64,000 nt of DNA from Methylobacterium brachiatum (GCF_020523825.1 NZ_JAJALK010000003.1:310001-374000), one strand, 5' to 3'. Positions 1 through 8,907 are shown, counted from the stretch's first letter. The notes: a model not told the origin generated them from the letters alone. Program-made: numbers and translations.

Positions 1-1
1 T

Positions 2-952
2 TTGACCGTTGGCGGCGGACCGACTCGCCGCGCCGGGCTGCTCGCCGCCCTGGGCCTCCTCCTCGGCCGGTCGGCCCATGCGGCGGAGCCGACGCGCGTC
101 GTCCTCGCCACCGCGACGCCGGGCGGCGGCTTTCCGGCTTTCGGAGATGCCTTCGCGGCGGCGATCCAGGCGGCGGATCCCGATCTGATCATCGAGGCAC
201 GGGCCAGTGGCGGCTCGGCGGAGAATGTCGGGCTGCTGCGTGCCGGCCGGGTCGACCTGGCTTTGGTCCAGGGAGAATACGCCACCCCGGCCCTGGCCGA
301 GCCCGGCGGTCTCACGATCCTCGCTCCGATGTATCCGACGCCCGGCCTGTTCGCTGTGCCGGCGGGGAGCGCGATCCGCACCGTCGACGACTTGCGCGGC
401 CGGACCGTGGTGCTCGGCACGCACAATTCCGGCCTCACGGTGATGGGCCGCAGCGCGCTCCAGGCTTCGGGGCTCGACCCCGAACGCGACATCCGCCCGA
501 TCCTGCTCGACCGGGCCGGCGACGGGCCGCCGATGGTGCTGGAGGGGCGCGCGGAGGCACTCTGGGGCGGTGGGCTCGGTTGGCCGGGCTTCCTCGCCCT
601 GGCGCATGCGCCCGGCGGCGCTCGGTTCTTCGGACCGTCGGAGGCCGGCATCGCCCGCCTCGCCCAGCCGGGCGCGACGCTCCGGTGGCTGACGGTCCCG
701 CCCGGAAGCTTTCCCGGCCAGGCCGATGCGATCGAGACGATCGGATCCTGGAGCCTCGTTCTCGTCCGGCCCGGCTTCGCGGCCGACACGGCCTACAGGA
801 TCGTCCGCGCGCTGGCCCGGTCAGACATGGCGGCGCGCCACCCGCAGGGCTCGGCGAGCCAGCCGAAGAACCTCTCCGAGATCGCGCCGGCCGCGCAGAT
901 CCATGACGGCACCCGTCGCTACCTCAGCGAGGTCGGGGTCCCGATCCGCTAA
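2..952 (+). CDS. TAXI-family TRAP transporter substrate-binding protein, possibly cut at the window edge
   Basis: Extracytoplasmic solute receptor of the TAXI branch of TRAP transporters, which delivers small organic acids or amino acids to a DctQM-type permease. The protein opens with Arg-Arg, a hydrophobic stretch (GLLAALGLLLG) and an Ala-His-Ala-Ala cleavage region, so it looks exported. The segment GGSAENVGLLRAGRVDLALV (about residues 72-91) is typical of the family. The first codon read is TTG at base 2; the true start may lie before the window. No permease gene follows. The family call is good; the substrate is unknown. Confidence 0.75.
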   Translation: MTVGGGPTRRAGLLAALGLLLGRSAHAAEPTRVVLATATPGGGFPAFGDAFAAAIQAADPDLIIEARASGGSAENVGLLRAGRVDLALVQGEYATPALAEPGGLTILAPMYPTPGLFAVPAGSAIRTVDDLRGRTVVLGTHNSGLTVMGRSALQASGLDPERDIRPILLDRAGDGPPMVLEGRAEALWGGGLGWPGFLALAHAPGGARFFGPSEAGIARLAQPGATLRWLTVPPGSFPGQADAIETIGSWSLVLVRPGFAADTAYRIVRALARSDMAARHPQGSASQPKNLSEIAPAAQIHDGTRRYLSEVGVPIR

Positions 953-963
953 GGCACCCGATC

Positions 964-1494
964 CTAGCGGAACGAGGCGACGCGCCGGTCGCGCTTGCGC
1001 TCCGCGGCCGGCTGATAGGCGATCTCGGCGTGGTGCGTGCAGTAGGGCAGGCCGGTGATCGAGCGGGCGCCGCAAAACCGGAATTCCGGCGTGGTCGGAT
1101 CGCCGAGCGGCCAGCGGCACATGGATTCCCGCAGGTCCATGATCGTGACGCGCTGCGACACCGACAGCGCCACGGGCTCCGGTGCCGCCGGGGCGGGCGT
1201 CGGGAAGACCGGCGCAGGGCGATGCGAGAGGATCGCCACCGGCTCGGGCGCCTGGGTCTCGACCACCGCGATGGCGGTCTCGATCTCCACGGCCTTGGCG
1301 GCCTGCGGCGCAACCTGAGCTTCCTCGCCGCCCCGGGCACGACCGCCCAGGCCGAGGCGATGCACCTTGCCGATCACCGCATTGCGCGTGACGCCGCCGA
1401 GTTGCGCCGCGATCTTGCTCGCGCTCTGCCCGTCTTCCCACAACCGGCGCAGGAGCGCCACGCGATCATCCGTCCAACTCAGGCCCGCTTCCAT
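964..1494 (-). CDS. gcrA: GcrA cell cycle regulator
   Basis: Alphaproteobacterial transcription factor that binds sigma-70 and methylated promoter sites to control cell-cycle genes. The N-terminus (LSWTDDRVALLRRLWEDG, then ASKIAAQLGGVTRNAVIGK) is the diagnostic helix-turn-helix. The C-terminus with CRWPLGDP, FCGA and YCTHH is the conserved sigma-interacting end, and a variable Pro/Ala-rich linker joins them. The ATG at 1494 was chosen because a GGAGGGGG ribosome site lies just upstream and the family motif starts at residue 5; an in-frame extension to 1641 lacks family similarity. Length is 176 residues, normal for the family. Confidence 0.93.
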   Translation of the reverse strand: MEAGLSWTDDRVALLRRLWEDGQSASKIAAQLGGVTRNAVIGKVHRLGLGGRARGGEEAQVAPQAAKAVEIETAIAVVETQAPEPVAILSHRPAPVFPTPAPAAPEPVALSVSQRVTIMDLRESMCRWPLGDPTTPEFRFCGARSITGLPYCTHHAEIAYQPAAERKRDRRVASFR

Positions 1495-1911
1495 AGTCCC
1501 CCTCCGCCCCCTGCGGCCCGTGCGCTGTGACTGGGCGACGATCTGCGGTCCGGGTCGGCCAGGAACCTCGGCCGGAAGGCCGTGCGGACCGCACCCTTGC
1601 GCGTCACCCATGCGCGTCGGCTGCCGCACCGCGTGCGACACCCTGTCTCGTCAGGCCACGACCGGACCCTAGCGCGGCGCTCGCGACGCTTGCAAGGGCG
1701 GCCCCGAGACCGAGACCGGCCCTGTCCACCGGCAATGGCCGCCGCATCGGGGAAGGTGGTTACCGCCGCCTCGGGCTCGGCGGGGCGTGGCGCCGGCGTC
1801 ACAGGCTGGAGCAATCGCACCGAATGCTCGGCGTGACCGGAACGTGGTCACGGCCAAGCTGCTTTCGTGTGGCAGAAGGGGCGAGCGTTGCTGTTATTTA
1901 GGGTGAGGACG
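1495..1911. other. intergenic region, no gene recognised
   Basis: 417 bases between the divergent gcrA and the patatin-like gene. It must carry both promoters. I see no RNA gene, repeat or convincing coding frame; the open frames here have no recognisable family features. Confidence 0.5.
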
Positions 1912-3099
1912 ATGGGTTACCGTCAGGGGTCGCTGCGGGCGCTGGTCGCGCTCGCGCTGGCCGGCCAGGTCGCGGCCTGCGGCAGCGTCCCGCGCACTGC
2001 CTACACGGCCGAGCAGGCGGCCTTCGCCAGCGTGCCCGGCATCCCGGGCGCGCGGGTCTATGCCGACGCGTCGGTCGAGACCATCGCCGAGCTTGCCGGA
2101 AATCCGCAGCGCCGGTCCGCCGGCTTCAACTACCTGGCACTGTCGGGCGGCGGCGGGGACGGCGCCTACGGGGCCGGCGTGCTTAACGGCTGGACCGCCT
2201 CCGGCACCCGTCCGGAATTCACGCTGGTCTCCGGCGTCTCGACCGGCGCGCTGATCGCCCCCTTCGCGTTCCTGGGCCCGGCCTACGATCCCTACCTCAC
2301 CGAGTTCTACACCAGTGGCGTCGCCGGCGAGCTGGTGACCTCGCCCAACCTCGCCAACATCGTGTTCGGCTCGGGCCTGTTCGGGGACGGGCGGCTGCGC
2401 AACCTGATCGGCCGCTACGTCACCCCGGAGCTGCTCACGGCCATCGCGGAGGAGCACGCCAAGGGCCGGCGGCTCATGGTGGTCACCACCAATCTCGATT
2501 CGCAGCGCGCCGTGATCTGGAACATGGGCGTGATCGCCTCGAGCGGCGCACCGAACGCGCTGGAGCTGTTCCGCGACGTCCTGGCCGCTTCGGCCAGCAT
2601 CCCGGCGGTGTTCCCGCCGCAGATGATCGACGTGACGGCCGCCGATTCCCGCTTCCAGGAGATGCATGTCGACGGCTCGGTGGTCACGCCGGTCTTCACG
2701 CTCCCGCAGACGCTGCTGCTGCGTGACGGCAGGATCCGCACCGGCGGCAAGGCCAACATCTACGTGGTGATCAACGGCCGTCTCGAGCCGGATTTCGAGG
2801 TGACGAAGAACAACACCCTGTCGATCGTCGAGCGCTCGTTCACGACGGCGAGCCGCGCCCGCTCGCGCGCCACGTTGTCGGCGACCTATGCGCTCGCGCG
2901 CAACAACGGGATGGGCTTCAACCTCACCTATATCGACGAGAACGGCCCGAAGGTGTCCGCCGCCAAGGGCTTCGATACGGCCTACATGCGGGCCCTGTAT
3001 CAGGAGGGGCTGGAAAAGGGCCGGACCGGCACCTTCTGGCAGCACACCGTTCCGGCGTCGCCGACGCTCAAGCAGACCGCAAACGCGGTGGCGAACTGA
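1912..3099 (+). CDS. patatin-like phospholipase, lipoprotein
   Basis: Predicted membrane-anchored serine lipid acyl hydrolase. The start (ATG 1912) is followed by a signal peptide with a lipobox ending at Cys23 (VAAC). The patatin catalytic elements are visible: the glycine-rich oxyanion loop GGGGDGAYGAG, the nucleophile elbow GVSTG, and the DGS of the Ser-Asp dyad (MHVDGSVVTP). Length is 395 residues. It is followed by a perfect hairpin that also serves the convergent small gene. The substrate is not evident; a role in membrane lipid turnover is an inference from the family. Confidence 0.88.
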   Translation: MGYRQGSLRALVALALAGQVAACGSVPRTAYTAEQAAFASVPGIPGARVYADASVETIAELAGNPQRRSAGFNYLALSGGGGDGAYGAGVLNGWTASGTRPEFTLVSGVSTGALIAPFAFLGPAYDPYLTEFYTSGVAGELVTSPNLANIVFGSGLFGDGRLRNLIGRYVTPELLTAIAEEHAKGRRLMVVTTNLDSQRAVIWNMGVIASSGAPNALELFRDVLAASASIPAVFPPQMIDVTAADSRFQEMHVDGSVVTPVFTLPQTLLLRDGRIRTGGKANIYVVINGRLEPDFEVTKNNTLSIVERSFTTASRARSRATLSATYALARNNGMGFNLTYIDENGPKVSAAKGFDTAYMRALYQEGLEKGRTGTFWQHTVPASPTLKQTANAVAN

Positions 3100-3115
3100 T
3101 AGCGCTAATAATTAG

Positions 3116-3143
3116 CGCCGCGCGCCCTCTCGGGCGCGCGGCG
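3116..3143. terminator. bidirectional hairpin terminator
   Basis: Perfect 12-bp GC stem (CGCCGCGCGCCC paired with GGGCGCGCGGCG) with a TCTC loop, lying between two convergent genes. A second palindrome, GCGCTAAT-A-ATTAGCGC, sits at 3102-3118 and overlaps its left arm, so two alternative hairpins are possible. There is no long U-tract after the stem on the plus strand; on the minus strand the next bases contain AATTATTA. Confidence 0.7.
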
Positions 3144-3153
3144 ATCGGGACCT

Positions 3154-3282
3154 TTACTTGCCCAGGATCTTGGTGACCAGACGGCCGATCGGGGTCGCCG
3201 TGCTGGCGTTCCGGTCGTCGCGGTCGATGGGGCGGTTCTCGTTGCCGAGAAGCTTGGTGACGATGCGTCCGATCAGGCTCAT
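3154..3282 (-). CDS. 42-residue small protein with an internal repeat
   Basis: A short frame with a good ribosome site (GGAGAGAGCC directly before ATG at 3282) and a TAA stop followed by a strong hairpin. The peptide begins MSLIGRIVTKLLGNENRP and ends TPIGRLVTKILGK, so two copies of a decapeptide of the form IGR(I/L)VTK(L/I)LG are joined by a charged linker with Asp-Arg repeats. Each copy could form a short cationic amphipathic helix. No family was recognised. The repeat, ribosome site and terminator together argue that it is translated, but this is inference. Confidence 0.6.
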   Translation of the reverse strand: MSLIGRIVTKLLGNENRPIDRDDRNASTATPIGRLVTKILGK

Positions 3283-3365
3283 GGCTCTCTCCGGCATTCG
3301 CGCCAAAACGGCGCAGCTTGTCCATTAACGGACGATGCGCGGGCGACGTTCCCCGGCTCCCGGCC

Positions 3366-4778
3366 TCACACCTGCATCAGGCGAATGTTGTTGGTGTTGC
3401 CCATCGTATGGAACGGGATGCCGGCGGTGACGACGATGATGTCGTTCGGCTTGGCGAAGCCCTCCGCCTGCGCGTGCAGGCCGGCCTTGGCGGTCATCTC
3501 CTCGTAGGAATCGACATCGTCGGTATGCACGCTGTGCGCGCCCCAGAGCAGGCAGAGCCGGCGGGACGTGGCGAGGCTCGGTGTGAGCGCCAGGATCGAC
3601 GAGGCCGGGCGCTTGCGGGCGACACGCGCCGCCGTCGTGCCGCTCGTCGTGTAGGTCACGATCGCGGCGGCCCGCACCGCCTCGGCGAGATCCGCGGTGG
3701 CGGTCGCCACGGCATGGGGCGGCGTCTCCTCCTCGCCGGGCTCGGAGGCGGCCACGATCGAGTGGTAGAGCTTGTGGCCCTCCACGCTGCGGATGATCCG
3801 GTCCATCATTGAGACCGCCTCCACCGGATATTTCCCGGTGGCTGATTCCGCCGAGAGCATCACCGCATCGGCGCCGTCGTAGATGGCCGTGGCGACATCG
3901 GAGGCCTCCGCCCGGGTCGGTGCCGGCGCCTGGACCATCGAGTCGAGCATCTGGGTCGCCACGATCACCGGCTTCACGGCGAGCCGGCAGGCGCGGATCA
4001 ACTCCTTCTGCCGCCCGGGCACGTCCTCGTGCGGAATCTCGACGCCGAGATCGCCGCGGGCGACCATCACGGCGTCCGAGAGCCGGATGATGTCGTCGAT
4101 CCGCTCGAGCGCCTGCGGCTTCTCGATCTTCGACATGATGCCGGCGCGGTCGCCGATGATCCCGCGCGCCTCGATCACGTCGGACGGCTTCTGGACGAAG
4201 GACAGGGCGACCCAATCGACGCCGAGTTCGAGCCCGAAGGCGAGGTCGGCCCGGTCCTTCTCGGTGAGCGGCGACAGGTCCAGCAGGGTGCCGGGCAGGT
4301 TGACGCCCTTGCGGTTCGAGATCGGGCCGCCGGTCACAACCTCGGCGGTGATCGAATCCCGGTCCGGCCCGACGACGCGCACCCGCACACGCCCGTCGTC
4401 GATCAGGAGTTCCTGCCCGGGCACCACCGCGGCGAAGATCTCCGGATGGTGGAGCGGAATGGCCTGCTTGTCGCCTTCGGCTCCTTCGAGCACGAAGCGG
4501 ATCGTCTCGCCGGCCACCAGATCGAGGCGGCCGCCCTGCAGCGTACCGATCCGGATCTTGGGGCCCTGCAGGTCCTGCAGGATGCCGATCGGGCGGCCGA
4601 CCTCGCGCTCCAGCGCCCGGATCGCGGCATGGACCTTGGCGTGATCCTCCTGCACCCCGTGGCTGAAATTGAGCCGGAAGGTATCGACCCCGGCGAGGAA
4701 CAGGGCGTGCAGCCGGTCGGGCGCGAAGCTTGCGGGACCGACCGTGGCGACGATCTTGGCGTGGCGGTGACGGCGCAT
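3366..4778 (-). CDS. pyk: pyruvate kinase
   Basis: Converts phosphoenolpyruvate and ADP to pyruvate and ATP, the last step of glycolysis. Seen are the N-terminal KIVATVGPAS, the RLNFSHG substrate loop, LQDLQGPKIR, the SKIEKPQ catalytic Lys region, MVARGDLGVEIP and ATQMLDSM, then a C-terminal allosteric-type domain. Length is 470 residues from ATG 4778. An in-frame upstream GTG at 4799 or TTG at 4796 sits next to a strong GGAGGT, so a start 6 or 7 residues longer is possible. It is transcribed toward the small protein gene. Confidence 0.95.
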   Translation of the reverse strand: MRRHRHAKIVATVGPASFAPDRLHALFLAGVDTFRLNFSHGVQEDHAKVHAAIRALEREVGRPIGILQDLQGPKIRIGTLQGGRLDLVAGETIRFVLEGAEGDKQAIPLHHPEIFAAVVPGQELLIDDGRVRVRVVGPDRDSITAEVVTGGPISNRKGVNLPGTLLDLSPLTEKDRADLAFGLELGVDWVALSFVQKPSDVIEARGIIGDRAGIMSKIEKPQALERIDDIIRLSDAVMVARGDLGVEIPHEDVPGRQKELIRACRLAVKPVIVATQMLDSMVQAPAPTRAEASDVATAIYDGADAVMLSAESATGKYPVEAVSMMDRIIRSVEGHKLYHSIVAASEPGEEETPPHAVATATADLAEAVRAAAIVTYTTSGTTAARVARKRPASSILALTPSLATSRRLCLLWGAHSVHTDDVDSYEEMTAKAGLHAQAEGFAKPNDIIVVTAGIPFHTMGNTNNIRLMQV

Positions 4779-4917
4779 GCGGGTCTCTGCCTTCAACACG
4801 ACCTCCGGGAATCGGCCGGGCGATCGGGCCCGCCGACGCTGCTCACATTGGTAAGGATGCGCACGGAGGCGAGCTTTTTCTGCTGCACCGCGTCAATTGC
4901 CTGTGCGGACCGGCCGC

Positions 4918-5415
4918 CTAGCGGGCGACCTCGCGGGCGATGCCGGCAAGGCCCGCGTCGTAGACGCCGGTGATGTCCTTGACGGCCTCCGCGTCGGTCA
5001 TGCCCTCCGCGTCGAAGGTGGCGGTCCAGATCACGGTCGCGCCCGCGCCGTTCGGCCGAACCGCCAGCGTCGCGTTGTAGGCGCGCACCGGCAGCGGGCC
5101 CTGGATGAAGCTGTAGCTGTAGCTCATGGCCGCCTCGTCGCGAGCGGTCTCGACCTCGACGATCGTCCCGAGCCCGCCTTTGGTCACGAGGCCGCGGATC
5201 TGCGCGCGGATGCCGTCGTCGTCGTCTTCGCGCGACAGGATGCAGCGCTCGACCTGCGGATGCCACAGGCCAATGGCGCAGAACTCGCCGACCAGCGCCC
5301 AGACCGCCGCGGGCGGCACTGGGATATCCCGGCTGCGGGTGACTTCCAGGGCGCAGGCCGGACCGGCGCTCACCAGGGCTGCGATGCCGGACACGGCACG
5401 GACGGATCGCTTCAC
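4918..5415 (-). CDS. exported SRPBCC-fold protein
   Basis: 165 residues. An N-terminal signal peptide (KRSVRAVSGIAALVSAGPACA) precedes a START/Bet v1-like body: EVTRSRDIPVPPAAVWALVG, then a conserved WHP, then strands leading to TATFDAEGM and a C-terminal helix. This matches polyketide-cyclase/dehydrase-like SRPBCC proteins, which bind hydrophobic ligands. The ligand is not known. It lies 139 bases upstream of pyk on the same strand. The family call rests on overall pattern rather than a catalytic motif. Confidence 0.72.
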   Translation of the reverse strand: MKRSVRAVSGIAALVSAGPACALEVTRSRDIPVPPAAVWALVGEFCAIGLWHPQVERCILSREDDDDGIRAQIRGLVTKGGLGTIVEVETARDEAAMSYSYSFIQGPLPVRAYNATLAVRPNGAGATVIWTATFDAEGMTDAEAVKDITGVYDAGLAGIAREVAR

Positions 5416-5553
5416 GGTTGGGGCTCCGCCGGATGTCCCGAACGAAAGTAGGGCCTCTGGTGGCGGAAACCCATCCGGGCCCTGGCGGCCGATCCCTGGA
5501 AACCGCCGGGCTCAGCCGATAAGACGGCACGGGGTCGATCGCTCGGCCGCTCG

Positions 5554-5648
5554 CCGTCATTGCGAGCGCACCGAAGCGACCCGGTGCGGCGCGCGATCTT
5601 CGAATGTCGCGTTTCCCCCGGTTGCTTCGCTGCGCTCGCGATGACGGT
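5554..5648. repeat. REP/RPE-like inverted repeat element
   Basis: Two arms, CCGTCATTGCGAGCGCACCG (5554-5573, continuing AAGCGACCCGG) and CCGGTTGCTTCGCTGCGCTC (5619-5638, continuing GCGATGACGG), are near-perfect reverse complements. They flank about 35 bases. This is the widespread intergenic 'TCATTGCGAGCG' palindromic repeat known from many alphaproteobacteria. It can fold into a long cruciform or RNA hairpin and lies just upstream of the transglycosylase gene. Confidence 0.8.
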
Positions 5649-5700
5649 AGGGCGCGCTTCGACCGGAAACCGCATGTCAGGCTTGGAGCCGGAGAGGTCG

Positions 5701-6999
5701 ATGGACGATCGCATCAAGTCGGCTTCCCCATCGCGGCACGGCAGGCATCCGGGGTTGTGCGCCTTCAGGCTCGGGATCGCGGCTCTGGCGCTGGCTCCAG
5801 GGCTGGCCGTCGCGGCGCCGGAGCCAGCGCCGCCTCCCGCGCCCGCCCCATCCTTCGAGACCTGCCGCACCGATCTGATCGCCTGGGCGACCGCGCACGA
5901 CGTACCGCAGGCCGTCGCCCAGGCGCAGCTCGGCGGCCTGGAGCCGGACCCGGACGTGCTGGCCGCCACCCAGAACCAGGGCGAGTTCGTCCGGCCGATC
6001 TGGGACTACATCGACGCCAGCGTCACGCCGGCGCGGATCGAGGCGGGGCAGCGCAAGCTCGCCGCGTTGGCAGGGCCGCTCGCTGCGATCGAGACCCAGT
6101 ATGGGGTGGACCGCTACACCCTGGTCGCCTTCTGGGGGGTGGAGTCGACCTACGGCACCGTGCTCGACAATCCCGGCGTGGTGAAGCCGGTGGTGCGCTC
6201 GCTCGCGACCCTGAGCTGCGGCGATCCCACCCGAGCCGCCTACTGGCGCGACGAGCTGACCGCCGCCCTGCAGATCCTAGCGCGCGACGAGGCGCCGCTC
6301 GACCGGATGCCCGGCGGCCTGACCGGGTCCTGGGCCGGCGCCCTGGGCCATACCCAGTTCATGCCGACCGTGTACCAGCGCCACGCAGTCGATTTCGACG
6401 GCGACGGAAAGCGGGACATCTGGACCTCGGCGCCGGACGCGCTCGCCTCCACGGCGAATTACCTGCGCGCCCATGGCTGGCGATCCGGCGAAGGCTGGGG
6501 CTACGAGGTCGTGCTCCCGGAGGGGTTCGACGCCGCACGCGCCGACGAGACGACACCGCGCAGTCTCGCGGCCTGGCGGGACCTCGGCGTGAGGCCCGCC
6601 CATGACCGTCCGATCGCGGATGATTCCGCGCAGGCGACCCTGATCCTCCCGGCGGGCATCCGCGGCCCCGCCTTCCTGCTCCGGCCGAATTTCGCGGTGA
6701 TCCTGCGCTACAACACGGCGCTCGCCTACGCGCTGACGGTGGCGCTGCTCTCGGACCGCCTGCGCGGCGATCCGGGTCTGTCGCGCGACTGGCCCCGGGG
6801 CGACCGCGCCCTCACCGGCGACGAGCGCCGCGACCTCCAGACCCGGCTGACCGAGCGCGGTTACGCCACCGGCGGCGTCGACGGGAAGATCGGCCCGAAG
6901 ACCCGGGCGGCCCTGCGGGCCTATCAGGGATCGCAGGGCCTGCCGGCGGACGGCTACGCCGATCCGGCTCTGCTGGAGCGGATCCGGACGGCGCCCTGA
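5701..6999 (+). CDS. lytic murein transglycosylase (MltB type) with peptidoglycan-binding domain
   Basis: Cleaves glycan strands of peptidoglycan to give 1,6-anhydro-muramyl ends. The start at ATG 5701 has a GGAGAGG site 3 bases upstream. A signal-like hydrophobic segment and a Pro-Ala linker are followed by the SLT_2 domain with FWGVESTYG (catalytic Glu) and GSWAGALGHTQFMP. The C-terminal ~60 residues are a PG_binding_1 domain (LQTRLTERGYATGGVDGKIG). Length is 432 residues. Its stop codon abuts the stop of the convergent aldolase gene with no spacer. Confidence 0.9.
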   Translation: MDDRIKSASPSRHGRHPGLCAFRLGIAALALAPGLAVAAPEPAPPPAPAPSFETCRTDLIAWATAHDVPQAVAQAQLGGLEPDPDVLAATQNQGEFVRPIWDYIDASVTPARIEAGQRKLAALAGPLAAIETQYGVDRYTLVAFWGVESTYGTVLDNPGVVKPVVRSLATLSCGDPTRAAYWRDELTAALQILARDEAPLDRMPGGLTGSWAGALGHTQFMPTVYQRHAVDFDGDGKRDIWTSAPDALASTANYLRAHGWRSGEGWGYEVVLPEGFDAARADETTPRSLAAWRDLGVRPAHDRPIADDSAQATLILPAGIRGPAFLLRPNFAVILRYNTALAYALTVALLSDRLRGDPGLSRDWPRGDRALTGDERRDLQTRLTERGYATGGVDGKIGPKTRAALRAYQGSQGLPADGYADPALLERIRTAP

Positions 7000-7788
7000 T
7001 CAGGCCAGGAAGGCCGGCTCGTCCCGGGCCAGCACGCGCTTGACGCTTTCCAGGTGCAGCCGCGCGCTCTCGGCGCGTCCGGCGGCTTCCTGGGCGGCGA
7101 CGTGCCTGACGATCTCTTCCGGCACGACCTTCAGGGTGCGTCCCGTGCTCATGGCGAGCACCTGCGCCTGGGCGGCGCGCTCCAGATAGTAGAGGTCGTC
7201 CCAGGCCTCCGCGATGGTCTCGCCCAGCACCATCACGCCGTGGTTCTTCAGGAACACCACGTCGGCGTCTCCCGCGCTGCGGGCGATCCGCTCGCCCTCG
7301 CGAGAGTCCAGCGCCAGCCCGTTGTAATCCTCGTCCACGGCGATGCGGCCGTAGAAGCGCAGGGCGGTCTGCCCGGCCCAGAGCAGTGGCTGGCCCTCCA
7401 GCATGGCCAGAGCCGTGGCGTAGGGCATGTGGGTGTGGAAGGCGGCCCGGGCCTTCGGCTTCAGCCGGTGCAGCTCGGCATGGATGTGGAACGCCGTCGC
7501 CTCGGGCTGGCCGTCGCCCTCCACGACGTTGCCGTGGAAGTCGCACAGAAGCAGGCTCGAGGCCGTCACCTCGGCGAAGGCCAGGCCGTAGGGGTTGACC
7601 AGGAACAGGTCCGGCCGGTCCGGCAGGACCGCAGAGAAATGGTTGCAGATTCCCTCTTCGAGGCCGTTGCGCGCGGCCCAGCGCAGGCAGGCGGCTAGGT
7701 CGACCCGGGCGCGCCGGACGCTGTCCGCGTTCAGGGGCTCGTTGCTGCGCAGGGGCAGCGTGCTCGAAGCGGTGACGGCGTGCGCCAT
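7000..7788 (-). CDS. class II aldolase/adducin family protein
   Basis: 262 residues from ATG 7788. The zinc-binding class II aldolase fold is shown by NHFSAVLP, the paired histidines in FHTHMPYATA and the third histidine in LKNHGVMVLG. Bacterial members include fuculose- and ribulose-phosphate aldolases and many unassigned enzymes. This one has the YNGLALD and EDYNG features of the broad 'class II aldolase/adducin' group found in alphaproteobacteria, where the substrate is unknown. It lies 102 bases downstream of pxpC on the same strand and could be cotranscribed. Confidence 0.85.
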   Translation of the reverse strand: MAHAVTASSTLPLRSNEPLNADSVRRARVDLAACLRWAARNGLEEGICNHFSAVLPDRPDLFLVNPYGLAFAEVTASSLLLCDFHGNVVEGDGQPEATAFHIHAELHRLKPKARAAFHTHMPYATALAMLEGQPLLWAGQTALRFYGRIAVDEDYNGLALDSREGERIARSAGDADVVFLKNHGVMVLGETIAEAWDDLYYLERAAQAQVLAMSTGRTLKVVPEEIVRHVAAQEAAGRAESARLHLESVKRVLARDEPAFLA

Positions 7789-7890
7789 GCGTGAGGGCTC
7801 TCTCTCGGTTCGGATCTGGGCCGCCGGACTCGGCCGGCCCGGCATGTTACGCGGTCCTGCGGCGCGGTGAACCACCCTGCGCCCCGTCGA

Positions 7891-8907
7891 TCAGGCGCGC
7901 CCATCGGTGACGCCGTCGACGAGGTTGAGCCCGAGCAGGAAATCCGACGCCAAATCCGTCCGCACCACAGGCTCGCGCGGCACCGGCTCGCGCAGCGTGT
8001 CGCGCTCGGCCCGGCGCGCGGCCACCGCCTCTGCGACAGTGACGCTCCGGAACGACAGGAGCGTCCCGCCCTGCGCCTGCGCGAGGCGCCCGAGATCCGG
8101 GCCGATCACGGTGGCGATCTTCGGATAGCCGCCGGTGGATTGCCGGTCGGCCATCAGAATGATCGGCAGGCCGTTGCCGGGCACCTGGATCGCCCCCATC
8201 GCCACGCCGTCGGAGACGATGTCGTGGCCCTTGGCGTGCTTGAGCGGGGTCCCGTCCAGGAAACAGGCCATGCGGTCGCCGCGCGGCGAGACGGTCCAGG
8301 GGCCGGCCAGGAAGGCGGCGATCTGGTCGGGGGCGAAATAGTCGTCCTGCGGGCCGAGCACGACCCGGATCTCTTTGGGATCCCGGTCGAGCCAGGGGGC
8401 GATCAGCCGGTGCGGGGAGACCTCGCCGGGCCTGGCCTCGGCCACGGGAAGGCGGTCGCCGGCCGCGAGCCCGCGCCCATTCAGCCCGCCGAGGCCGGAG
8501 CGGGTATGCGTCGCGGTCGATCCGAGAACCGGCGCCACGTCGATGCGCCCGCGCACGGCGAGGTAGCCCCAGGCGCCCGAAGCGCCCGCGCGGACCGTCA
8601 GCGTCTGGCCGGGTTCGAGCGTCACCGCCACGGCATCCGGCAGTGCCGCGCCGTCGAGGGCGATCCTGAAGCTCCGGGACACCATCGCGATCCCGACAGC
8701 GCCTCGCTCGGCCGTGACCGTCAGGCCGCCGGTGGAAACCTCGATCGCGGTGGCGTCCAGGGGATTGCCCACCGCGCGGTTGGCGGTCGCGTGCATCAGC
8801 GGATCCATCGGACCCGCGGCCGTGATGCCGTAGCGCAGGTAGCCGTGCCGGCCGCCATCCTGCAGCGTGAGGCCGGGGCCCGCGGCCTCGACGACCAGGG
8901 CGGTCAT
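7891..8907 (-). CDS. pxpC: 5-oxoprolinase subunit PxpC (biotin-dependent carboxyltransferase family)
   Basis: Third subunit of the ATP-dependent PxpABC 5-oxoprolinase, which opens pyroglutamate to glutamate. Family marks are GPGLTLQDGGRHGYLRYGI near the N-terminus, GPMDPLMHATANRAVGN, and the C-terminal SDGVAMGAIQVPGNGLPIIL and DRQSTGGYPKIATV. Length is 338 residues. Its ATG overlaps the TGA of pxpB in an ATGA tetranucleotide (8904-8907), so translation is probably coupled. Confidence 0.93.
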   Translation of the reverse strand: MTALVVEAAGPGLTLQDGGRHGYLRYGITAAGPMDPLMHATANRAVGNPLDATAIEVSTGGLTVTAERGAVGIAMVSRSFRIALDGAALPDAVAVTLEPGQTLTVRAGASGAWGYLAVRGRIDVAPVLGSTATHTRSGLGGLNGRGLAAGDRLPVAEARPGEVSPHRLIAPWLDRDPKEIRVVLGPQDDYFAPDQIAAFLAGPWTVSPRGDRMACFLDGTPLKHAKGHDIVSDGVAMGAIQVPGNGLPIILMADRQSTGGYPKIATVIGPDLGRLAQAQGGTLLSFRSVTVAEAVAARRAERDTLREPVPREPVVRTDLASDFLLGLNLVDGVTDGRA

